Assembly: GCA_017619585.1 (NCBI GenBank)
Contig: JAFZSA010000014.1
Location: 1 to 32,578 of the forward strand
DNA from: Bacteroidaceae bacterium
GTDB taxonomy: Bacteria > Bacteroidota > Bacteroidia > Bacteroidales > Bacteroidaceae
Direction: 5' to 3'
Length of the DNA stretch: 32,578 nucleotides
Within the stretch, counting starts at the first letter, position 1; every line of letters starts with the position of its first letter. The position numbers and the translations under genes were made by a program. A model generated the notes under the pieces. It was not told the DNA's origin, ran no database searches, and was given only the letters and a program-made list of their open reading frames with translations. Positions 7,488-13,758 of this stretch are shown piece after piece.

Positions 7488-9092
7488 ATGAATACCATTA
7501 TGAGAAAAATCACACAAATCAGCCTTCTGATTGTATGTATGTTTGTTGCATCGCCTATTTCTGCGAAATGGCACAACGATATTAAGAAAATGGAAAAAGC
7601 TGTAGAACGCTTTATCATGGACAAAAGCGTGTCGCTCTCAGATCCTCGCCTGATAGCAGAAGGTCAGCCTATTGACAAGAAGAGCATCAATGCCATAGAT
7701 GAAGAATGGAACGTGAACTTTATCTGCACGGATGCTGCAGTCCTGAAAAATCTTTGGATGACATTCATGCAACATCTTGACAAGACCTCCTTCATGTACT
7801 GTTCATGTGAGCCTTACCCGCAGACAGAGCCGTGGAAATTATTAAAACTTGACGAAAATGATTGGTATATACTGCTCACTGGAGAAGACAAGAACCGATA
7901 TGTGCTCACTTTTGAGGGAGCAGACGGTAAGGATTATGGTTTCCAACTTAATTGGGATGATTTGCATAATGATGTAAAAAAGGGCTGCTTGTCTAGATTC
8001 GCCGGCTACAATCCAAAGGTCATAACGTGTGTCAAGGAGGGAGACAGAACAACTATGGATAGTGTGCGAACTGCCATTAAAATAGGCGAAGTGGTAAAGG
8101 AGAATAAGAATCGTTCGCAGATTGAAATCGACACAACCTATATTGACGGCAAGTGGGCAGTAAGTACAAAATTCCATCTTGGGGTTTTGCGTGCGATGGA
8201 TCACGTCAGCGATTATCAAGACGGATTCCCTGCCATTGTTAACAAAGTAAATGAACTTGTTAAACGTAGCCAAGGTGTTAGCGATGGGCAGTTGGCTTCC
8301 ATTGGTTTTGCCTTGAAGCGTGAAGCTTCGCGCTATGAACTCCTGCTTACACCCGAACAGTTTGCAATGCTCTGGAATGGAATCTATAACTTGGAATCCA
8401 AAGCAATGAATACCGACAAGCAGATACTAGACTTCTTCCTGGCTTCAGAAGACATTCTGCGAGGCAAGATTAATGAGTCAGTACGACTGGAATATCACGA
8501 TGCAAAACGGCATCAGTTCCTGAAAGATATAGGCTTCACTGTCACGAAGAACGATGACGGACGATGGTATTACGCTGTCTCGGGGAAGCATTATACGGGC
8601 AATCCCGACCTTGAATACCTGGATGGTTGTGCCGATGAGGACGGTACGTTGAAGTATCATGCCCAACATGTTGAGAAAGACCTCAAACCAGGCCTCTATA
8701 GACTGACTGCTGCAGGACGTACTTCGTATAGCGGCTATACGGGAGCCTTCATCTTTGCGCAGACAGAAGGAAAGCCTTTGCTGAAAGAGATTCCTGCTTG
8801 CGACGATCATGATGGAGATATCTGGAAAGATGCTGCAATACGAGTAAAGGAAGCCGAGGAGAAAGGACTGCAAATTTCTCCAAAGGATGTCCGCATTGCC
8901 TTGGCGAATGGGGGAATGGGTTATGGCTGGAACAAAATCGTCATAGACAACATCGAAGTCCGCAACGGCACGCTTACTTATGGCGTTTCCTGTGACGAGA
9001 ATTTTACAGGCAAGCATTTCACCGGCCGCTGGCTCTCAGCCGTAGACTTCGTGCTGGAGCGTGTGGGCAACCTTCCAGATGATAAGAAGTGA
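7488..9092 (+). CDS. Secreted protein of unknown function, third gene of sigma operon 2
   Basis: A 534-residue exported protein; the signal peptide (MRKITQISLLIVCMFVASPISA) follows the ATG at 7488, with a second possible ATG at 7500. I do not recognise the family. The N-terminal part (about 25-240) is mixed alpha/beta. The C-terminal part (about 380-530) looks like a beta-sandwich: GLYRLTAAGRTSYSGYTGAF, GWNKIVIDNIEVRNGTL and SAVDFVLERVG resemble carbohydrate-binding jelly-roll strands. It starts 11 bases after the membrane partner gene and ends before a terminator, closing the operon. It may be the envelope component sensed or produced by the sigma pathway; this is inference. Confidence 0.8.
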   Translation: MNTIMRKITQISLLIVCMFVASPISAKWHNDIKKMEKAVERFIMDKSVSLSDPRLIAEGQPIDKKSINAIDEEWNVNFICTDAAVLKNLWMTFMQHLDKTSFMYCSCEPYPQTEPWKLLKLDENDWYILLTGEDKNRYVLTFEGADGKDYGFQLNWDDLHNDVKKGCLSRFAGYNPKVITCVKEGDRTTMDSVRTAIKIGEVVKENKNRSQIEIDTTYIDGKWAVSTKFHLGVLRAMDHVSDYQDGFPAIVNKVNELVKRSQGVSDGQLASIGFALKREASRYELLLTPEQFAMLWNGIYNLESKAMNTDKQILDFFLASEDILRGKINESVRLEYHDAKRHQFLKDIGFTVTKNDDGRWYYAVSGKHYTGNPDLEYLDGCADEDGTLKYHAQHVEKDLKPGLYRLTAAGRTSYSGYTGAFIFAQTEGKPLLKEIPACDDHDGDIWKDAAIRVKEAEEKGLQISPKDVRIALANGGMGYGWNKIVIDNIEVRNGTLTYGVSCDENFTGKHFTGRWLSAVDFVLERVGNLPDDKK

Positions 9093-9137
9093 ATAGATTA
9101 GTTTGGTTTTAAGGTTAATAATAAAGGTACCAAATAG

Positions 9138-9169
9138 CTCCCGCGTTGAGAAACGTGGGAGTTTTTTTT
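9138..9169 (+). terminator. Terminator of sigma operon 2
   Basis: CTCCCGCGTT (9138-9147) pairs with AACGTGGGAG (9152-9161), followed by eight Ts. Compared with the terminator of operon 1, a T-A pair is replaced by C-G, a compensatory change. Confidence 0.85.
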
Positions 9170-9421
9170 GTTAATGCCCGATACAAAACATTTTAGCCCT
9201 AAGGATAAAAGTCTTTATTACGGCATTTAAAACTATTCTCAAGCCTTGAGAATAAATTATCAAACCATGATAATAATTATTTTAGCCGTCTTGGCATGTT
9301 TTTTCCTTAGCATTCCAATGTTTTGTTCCTAGGGGTGACTGGTTTTTCTACAGAAGAAATTCTTCTGTTTTTTGTTTGTTTCACTTTTTTGTTGTTAATT
9401 TGCAAACAAAAGCAGTCGTTC
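9170..9421. other. Gene-free stretch with three inverted repeats upstream of the toxin-like unit
   Basis: This AT-rich region holds a perfect 9-bp inverted repeat, ATTCTCAAG/CTTGAGAAT (9235-9253, one-base centre), a 7-bp repeat, ATTATCA/TGATAAT (9256-9274), and a terminator-like hairpin, ACAGAAGAA/TTCTTCTGT followed by TTTTTT (9350-9373). The first two sit where an autoregulating antitoxin might bind. The hairpin may end upstream transcription or attenuate it. No coding sequence is supported before 9422. Confidence 0.55.
9371..9402 (+). promoter_or_regulatory. Probable promoter of the small ORF and ATPase unit
   Basis: TTTG (9371-9374), 20 bases, then TTAATTTG (9395-9402), one mismatch from TAnnTTTG. 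A start near 9409 leaves a short leader before the ATG at 9422. Confidence 0.4.
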
Positions 9422-9625
9422 ATGACAGAATTGCATAGGAAATACCGTCTTTCTTCTTTGGAAGAACCCACAGATGAGATGTTACATGCTCTAATGGAGG
9501 ATGTGGCGGCAAGTGCCCGTCAATCGAGTGCTCAGGCAGAGGCTGAGAAAAAAAGAAGACTGGCTGAAGCAGCAAGCATCATTGCCCTTAGACGGTCGCA
9601 ACGTAAGAAGTCTCTCTATGACTGA
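9422..9625 (+). CDS. Small protein preceding the zeta-toxin-like ATPase (possible antitoxin)
   Basis: A 67-residue protein (MTELHRKYRLSSLEEPTDEM...). It is strongly helical and charged, with an Ala/Gln/Glu-rich middle (ASARQSSAQAEAEKKRRLAE) and a basic tail (LRRSQRKKSLYD), consistent with a coiled coil. It overlaps the following ATPase gene by 8 bases, so it is probably co-translated and partnered with it. The start at 9422 is preferred to one at 9323 because the longer version would run through a terminator-like hairpin and the promoter and would add an unlikely hydrophobic head. An antitoxin role is inferred only from size and position. Confidence 0.6.
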   Translation: MTELHRKYRLSSLEEPTDEMLHALMEDVAASARQSSAQAEAEKKRRLAEAASIIALRRSQRKKSLYD

Positions 9626-10211
9626 GCGTAAACTCACTCTCTGTGTTGTACAGGACCTAATGGCTCAGGCAAGACAACAACGACCATTCAATTACTGAAT
9701 GATGAATGGGCGGCTGATAGTTTGTATATTAATCCTGACAATATTGCACAAGATACTTTTGGCGACTGGAATTCACCAGAAGCGATATTAAAGGCAGCAG
9801 AGTTGGCGACAAGGCTTCGATATGAATGTCTAGAAGAAAAGAAAGACTTCGTTTTTGAAACCGTGTTTTCGTCAATGGAAAAGCTGGATTTTCTGCACAA
9901 GGCTAAGGAAAAGGGTTTTTTCATTCGTTTTTTTTTATGTTTGCACTACCGACCCGGCTATTAATGTTTCCCGTATCACACAGCGTTATATGAACGGCGG
10001 ACATGAGGTGCCTATATCAAAGATAATATCACGTTATTATAAGTCCTTGATTAATGCAGAAGAGGCGATTTCTTTTGTGGATAGGGCTTACGTTTATGAT
10101 AATTCCATAGACAACCAACTACCCAGTTTGCTTTATCGTACCACAGAAGGCCATCTTTTTAAGCGTTATACTGATGCTATTCCTGATTGGGCTCAGATGT
10201 TGCTAAAATAA
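9618..10211 (+). pseudogene. Zeta-toxin-like P-loop ATPase gene broken by two frameshifts
   Basis: Joined across two shifts, the reading gives about 197 residues: a start MTERKLTLCVV, a Walker A motif GPNGSGKTTT (about 9652-9681), LYINPDNIAQDTFGDW, FVFETVFSS and a C-terminal helical part (ITQRYMNGGHEVP) to the stop at 10211. This order is that of the COG4185/zeta-toxin-like kinase family, where the lid region follows a conserved 'NPD' and an 'ETVxS' segment. The first shift is near 9650, where one base is missing before ACAGGACCT. The second is in a run of nine Ts (about 9927-9935); eight Ts would restore the frame (IRFFYVCTTDPA). The gene is either decayed, phase-variable, or affected by sequencing error at the T run. 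Confidence 0.75.
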
Positions 10212-10302
10212 TTACCTGATTATTTTTTTAATGCAGCCGTTTGGCCTCTATGTAAAATGTTAATACTACTTAAAGGTGCATCTGAATGTGCAATCTTTTT
10301 CG

Positions 10303-10310
10303 TAGTTTTG
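10303..10310 (+). promoter_or_regulatory. Bacteroidota -7 box before a gene remnant
   Basis: TAGTTTTG matches TAnnTTTG and is followed at once by GTGTATATA, a 9-mer also found at the sigma promoters at 3734 and 6198. It would drive only the short reading frame at 10366. Confidence 0.35.
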
Positions 10311-10365
10311 TGTATATAATATTAGAAAGGTATTAATTTTAAACTAAAAACAAAGCACACGCACA

Positions 10366-10416
10366 ATGAAGCAAACCATCATTGTCATGATGTCCAAGTC
10401 AGAGAAGTCGAAATAA
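10366..10416 (+). pseudogene. Short reading frame resembling the start of a truncated secreted-protein gene
   Basis: The frame encodes MKQTIIVMMSKSEKSK and stops. Its first six codons match the start of the secreted protein at 11985 (MKQTII), and a promoter-like box lies upstream. It may be the 5' end of a related gene whose body was lost, or a leader peptide. Evidence is thin. Confidence 0.3.
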
Positions 10417-10427
10417 TTGCAGAAAAG

Positions 10428-10459
10428 TTTGGTGGCTAAAGAGAATCTCCGTATCTTTG
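10428..10459 (+). promoter_or_regulatory. Promoter of the hipB-hipA operon
   Basis: TTTG (10428-10431), 20 bases, then TATCTTTG (10452-10459), a full match to the Bacteroidota promoter, 37 bases before the hipB ATG. Confidence 0.7.
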
Positions 10460-10496
10460 TAACTGATAATATTTAATCATTATCTAAAGGAAATAG

Positions 10497-10835
10497 ATGG
10501 AAACAAATAATATGTTATCAGTTCTTGACAACTATACGTTAGAATCAGAAGATGATATAGCGCTAAAATTGTCAGAGGATTTTAGGCACAGGCGGATAGA
10601 GAAAAATCTGACGCGTGAAGAAATGGCACAGATGGCTGGAATTGCAGTGAGCAATCTTGTCAGGTTCGAGCAGAAAGGACTTATTTCTTTGAAGAATCTG
10701 ATAGCGTTAGCTATGGCCTTGGGCTATAGTTCAGAAATCAATAATCTCTTTGCAACTCCCAAATATGCTACGATGGAGGAACTGAACCAGATACGCAAGA
10801 ACGCCAACAAGAAAAAGGTATATAAGAAATCATGA
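10497..10835 (+). CDS. hipB: HipB-like antitoxin, XRE-family DNA-binding protein
   Basis: A 112-residue protein with a single helix-turn-helix of the Cro/C1 (XRE) type at about 25-80: FRHRRIEKNLTREEMAQMAG, IAVSNLVRFEQKGLISLKNL and IALAMALGY. The tail is basic (NKKKVYKKS). In HipBA systems this protein binds the operon's own operator and holds the HipA kinase inactive. Its stop overlaps the hipA start (ATGA), the usual arrangement, so the ratio is set by coupled translation. At 112 residues it is longer than E. coli HipB (about 88). Confidence 0.88.
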   Translation: METNNMLSVLDNYTLESEDDIALKLSEDFRHRRIEKNLTREEMAQMAGIAVSNLVRFEQKGLISLKNLIALAMALGYSSEINNLFATPKYATMEELNQIRKNANKKKVYKKS

Positions 10836-11953
10836 AAGCAATAGACCGCCTGACTGTAAAATATCGTAATCGGATTGTTGGTGTACTCTCGCTGACGCCC
10901 GATGACAAATTCTGTGCATTTGAGTACGACAAGAATTGGTTAGTGGATGGATTTAGCATTTCTCCTCTTGAGCTTCCACTACGACAGGGATTGTTCATAG
11001 CCAAACCTCAGCCTTTTTATGGCAATTTTGGAATCTTTGAAGACAGTTTACCAGACGGCTATGGTCGCTATCTTCTCCATAAAGCATTATTGCGCGAAGG
11101 TATCGACGATTTAAATCTGTCTTCATTAGACAGGTTAAGCCTTGTAGGAAGTGGGGGCATGGGAGCGCTCACCTATCATCCAGAAACACATATTCAACAA
11201 GGTACGGATATTCGAGATCTTGATTTGCTTCAGAAGAAAGCACTTGAAGTATTAAAGGAACAACAGGACACGGATGCCGGGCTTTTGCTGTATAACAGTG
11301 GAAATAGTGGAGGGGCACGCCCTAAGGCTATATTCCATGATGAGGAAGGACATTGGCTGGTGAAATTCCGTCATACCTATGATTCTAAGGACATCGGACA
11401 ACAGGAGTTTCATTATAATGAGGTGGCTAGGAAGTGTGGTATCAACGTGCCTGATTTCAAACTGATGAATGGCCGATATTTTGCTTCGCGCCGTTTTGAT
11501 ATTAATGCTGATGACCAGCGTATTCATACGGCTACCGCAGGAGGTCTGCTCTGCCTGTCGTTGGCCAATCCTGTTCTTGACTATAGCAACCTTCTGGCGT
11601 TGACAGGCTATCTCACTCAGAATGCGAAGGAAGTGGAAGAAATGTTCCGCCGCATGGTTTTTAACTATCTGACGGACAATAAAGATGATCACTGCAAGAA
11701 CTTCAGCTTCTATGTCAGCGAAAATTCCACAGGAGGTTATAGCTGGCATCTCGCACCAGCCTACGATCTGACTCTATGTACGGAAGGCTATAACGGAGAG
11801 CACGCTACTTCTGTCAACGGTACTGGTAGCCCAACACTGGAAGATATGATTTCCATAGGAACCAAAATCAAAATGAAACAAGAGCGTTGTCATGAAATCT
11901 TCGAAGAAGTGGAGTCTGCCTGTGGCGACCTCCTACTTCACAGAATAAAGTAA
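10832..11953 (+). CDS. hipA: HipA-like serine/threonine kinase toxin
   Basis: A 373-residue kinase of the HipA family. It has the N-terminal HipA-N1 domain (FEDSLPDGYGRYLLHKALL, about 69-87), a glycine-rich phosphate loop (NSGNSGGARPK, 155-165), the catalytic segment FNYLTDNKDDHCKNFSF (277-293) with Asp285 at the expected position, and the metal-binding LAPAYDLTL with Asp312. All key residues appear present, so the toxin is probably active. E. coli HipA phosphorylates glutamyl-tRNA synthetase and causes growth arrest; the target here is unknown. It is paired with hipB by a 4-base overlap. Length is somewhat shorter than E. coli HipA (440). Confidence 0.9.
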   Translation: MKAIDRLTVKYRNRIVGVLSLTPDDKFCAFEYDKNWLVDGFSISPLELPLRQGLFIAKPQPFYGNFGIFEDSLPDGYGRYLLHKALLREGIDDLNLSSLDRLSLVGSGGMGALTYHPETHIQQGTDIRDLDLLQKKALEVLKEQQDTDAGLLLYNSGNSGGARPKAIFHDEEGHWLVKFRHTYDSKDIGQQEFHYNEVARKCGINVPDFKLMNGRYFASRRFDINADDQRIHTATAGGLLCLSLANPVLDYSNLLALTGYLTQNAKEVEEMFRRMVFNYLTDNKDDHCKNFSFYVSENSTGGYSWHLAPAYDLTLCTEGYNGEHATSVNGTGSPTLEDMISIGTKIKMKQERCHEIFEEVESACGDLLLHRIK

Positions 11954-11984
11954 GAGAAAAAGAATTAAAACCATTCATAATACA

Positions 11985-12662
11985 ATGAAGCAAACAATCA
12001 TCACCATCCTCTTTGCCATCTTTGCATTGGTAGGGCAGGCACAGGAAATCAAGAGGGTAACGGCCTCATCCGAGGACTTCATGGAACACATGAAGATGTA
12101 CGGTTATGAAGTGTTCTCTTTCGATATTTCCTCATTGCGAGATTCTATATCAGGTTTCACCTTCGTCGTTCGCGAGTATGACAAGAAAGGAATGATCAAA
12201 GAAGAGGAGGTTTCCCACTTTAGGACGCGCGTGATGATCTCTGTGTTCAGCGAGGAAGACCAGAAAGAAATCTTTGCCACAAATGCTGCCGATGATCCAG
12301 AGCGCGGCATATACCGCCTTGCCAAGGCTATCACAATAGGCTTTTCACCTGTCCGGTCGGATTCCATCGAGGATGTCACCTTGCGGTCCCCTCGTATCCA
12401 AAGTATGGGATGGAAGTTGATACAGAAGCCTATTCCGGAAATATCGGATCCTACTTATAAGTATCGTGCAGTTCCATACCAGCCTTCTGCATTTTGCCTC
12501 GACAAATTTACCCCTCTTATTTTATACTGTTCATACTGGTGGGACAATGGGGTTTATCGCTGTTGTGGAGATGACGAGCTGACAGAGGAAAAGGAAAAGA
12601 CCAGCAATTTCTTCAAGTATTGTCCACATTACTATATCTTGGGAGCGGTTTTCCATAAATAA
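11985..12662 (+). CDS. Secreted protein of unknown function
   Basis: A 225-residue protein with a signal peptide (MKQTIITILFAIFALVGQAQ) cut before EIKRVTASSEDF. It looks like a small Bacteroidales secreted-protein family of unknown function, possibly a DUF5041 type, but I am not certain. The middle part has beta-strand character (GYEVFSFDISSLRDSISGFT, FVVREYDKKG). The C-terminus has a cluster of aromatic and Cys residues (ILYCSYWWDNGVYRCCGDDE, KYCPHYYILGAVF). It follows hipA by 31 bases but its content does not suggest a role in the toxin pair. A related start remains at 10366. Confidence 0.75.
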   Translation: MKQTIITILFAIFALVGQAQEIKRVTASSEDFMEHMKMYGYEVFSFDISSLRDSISGFTFVVREYDKKGMIKEEEVSHFRTRVMISVFSEEDQKEIFATNAADDPERGIYRLAKAITIGFSPVRSDSIEDVTLRSPRIQSMGWKLIQKPIPEISDPTYKYRAVPYQPSAFCLDKFTPLILYCSYWWDNGVYRCCGDDELTEEKEKTSNFFKYCPHYYILGAVFHK

Positions 12663-12676
12663 ATATGAAGGTAAAC

Positions 12677-12706
12677 TTGCCGGTATCGGCAAAAAGCGGC
12701 ATTTTT
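12677..12706 (+). terminator. Possible terminator after the secreted protein gene
   Basis: TTGCCG (12677-12682) can pair with CGGCAA (12687-12692), or TGCCG with the later CGGCA (12697-12701) that runs into TTTTT. The stem is short and alternative pairings compete. Confidence 0.35.
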
Positions 12707-12815
12707 GTAGGCGATATTGAAGAATAAACTTGCCGATAAACTAAGAGGGAGTGCCCGTCTCGCATTTTTATTCTAAATTTGTTGCGTTTTAATTTGACTT
12801 TTGCTGACCTCAGTC

Positions 12816-12833
12816 GTATAATGAGTAGAAAAA
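12816..12833 (+). promoter_or_regulatory. Shared upstream motif of sigma operons, copy 3 (possible ECF promoter)
   Basis: GTATAATGAGTAGAAAAA, preceded by C, lies 30 bases before the GTG start at 12846. It aligns with copies 1 and 2 with a one-base gap (AGTAGAAAAACC against GGTAGAAGAACC of copy 2). Confidence 0.4.
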
Positions 12834-12845
12834 CCACAGAAAAAG

Positions 12846-13388
12846 GTGCAAAAAGAGAGCGATATAATACAACAATGTAGGGACGGCAACAAGGAAGCCT
12901 TCCGATGGTTGGTGCAGCAGCATCAGAGGATGGTGTTCTCACTGGCGCTGAAGATGCTGGCCGATGAAGAGGAGGCAAAGGATGTGGTGCAGGAGACATT
13001 CATCCGTGTATGGCAACGCATAGGCGACTATGACCAGCAGAAGTCCTTCACCACCTGGCTCTACACCATCGCCTCGCGCCTCTGTCTGGACCGTTTGAAA
13101 CAGATGCGGCACATTCTGCCCTTGCCGGAAGACGAAAGTGTGCTTTGGCGTTTTGCCAACGATGAGCAGCAGACACTGGAGAACAGCGAATGGGTGTCCA
13201 TCGTAAGGATGCTGGCAGAAGGACTCAGTCCCAAACAGAAACTGGCGTTTACGCTTTGCCAGTTGGAAGGATTACCCACAGCAGAAGTGGAACTGATAAC
13301 AGGCCTGGATGCCAAGCAGGTGAAGAGCAACCTGTATGTGGCCCGCCAAACAATACGCGAACGACTAAAACACTTAGGTTATGAATAA
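12846..13388 (+). CDS. RNA polymerase ECF-type sigma factor (operon 3)
   Basis: A 180-residue ECF sigma factor starting with GTG; an in-frame stop at 12822 and no ATG between leave this as the best start. Region 2 shows EEAKDVVQETFIRVWQRIG (42-60), the classic core-binding helix, and SFTTWLYTIASRLCLDRLK (67-85). Region 4 (about 120-178) has LSPKQKLAFTLCQLEGLPTA and the helix-turn-helix with VKSNLYVARQTIRERL. It is nearer to typical RpoE-like ECF sequences than the two upstream sigma factors. It overlaps its membrane partner by 8 bases. Confidence 0.92.
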   Translation: MQKESDIIQQCRDGNKEAFRWLVQQHQRMVFSLALKMLADEEEAKDVVQETFIRVWQRIGDYDQQKSFTTWLYTIASRLCLDRLKQMRHILPLPEDESVLWRFANDEQQTLENSEWVSIVRMLAEGLSPKQKLAFTLCQLEGLPTAEVELITGLDAKQVKSNLYVARQTIRERLKHLGYE

Positions 13389-13758
13389 GACTGATGATAT
13401 ACTGGAGAAGCTGAAGAATGTGGAGAAGCCACAGATAGATATGACGGAGGAGATAATGAGCCTCCTCCCAGCCTCCCCCGAAGGGAGAGGGGAAGAAAAG
13501 AGGGCAAGTGGAGGGACCGTTATTCTTCCCATCGTTAGAACGGTACTTTCCCTCGCAGCTATGTGGATTGTAGGCTTCTTCATCTACCTGCAATACGACG
13601 TAGCCGCTCCTTCCGAGGCAAATAACTCCTCTCCATTTGGGGAAGGTCGGGAGGGGGCTTCCACTCTTCGCGAAGTCTATAAGTACCGTCTTTGCCAAGA
13701 ATGTAAGAAAACAATAAGTTACACCCAAATAAGAACCATGCTTTATGAAAACAATTAA
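13381..13758 (+). CDS. Single-span membrane partner of sigma factor 3 (putative anti-sigma factor)
   Basis: A 125-residue protein overlapping the sigma gene by 8 bases. It has a short cytoplasmic N-terminus (1-26, ILEKLKNVEKPQIDMTEEIM), a repeat-derived stretch from residue 27 (SLLPASPEGRGEEK), one membrane span (about 48-70, ILPIVRTVLSLAAMWIVGFF) and a small C-terminal part with CQEC (105-108). A second repeat-like stretch (NNSSPFGEGREGAS, 81-94) follows the span. It is much shorter than the partners in operons 1 and 2 but has the same order of elements. It overlaps the following lipoprotein gene by 14 bases. Anti-sigma activity is inferred. Confidence 0.75.
   Translation: MNKTDDILEKLKNVEKPQIDMTEEIMSLLPASPEGRGEEKRASGGTVILPIVRTVLSLAAMWIVGFFIYLQYDVAAPSEANNSSPFGEGREGASTLREVYKYRLCQECKKTISYTQIRTMLYENN
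13459..13659. repeat. C/G-rich inverted repeat pair inside partner gene 3
   Basis: Positions 13459-13492 (AGCCTCCTCCCAGCCTCCCC and on) and the reverse complement of 13626-13659 (AGCCCCCTCCCGACCTTCCC and on) form an imperfect inverted repeat of about 34 bases. The left arm matches the family of elements in the other two sigma partner genes. The arms flank the sequence coding for the membrane span. Confidence 0.65.

Noticed and set aside
9323..9421. Longer start of the small ORF giving a hydrophobic N-terminal segment
   Set aside because: The segment covers a terminator-like hairpin with T run and the promoter boxes; the start at 9422 fits better.
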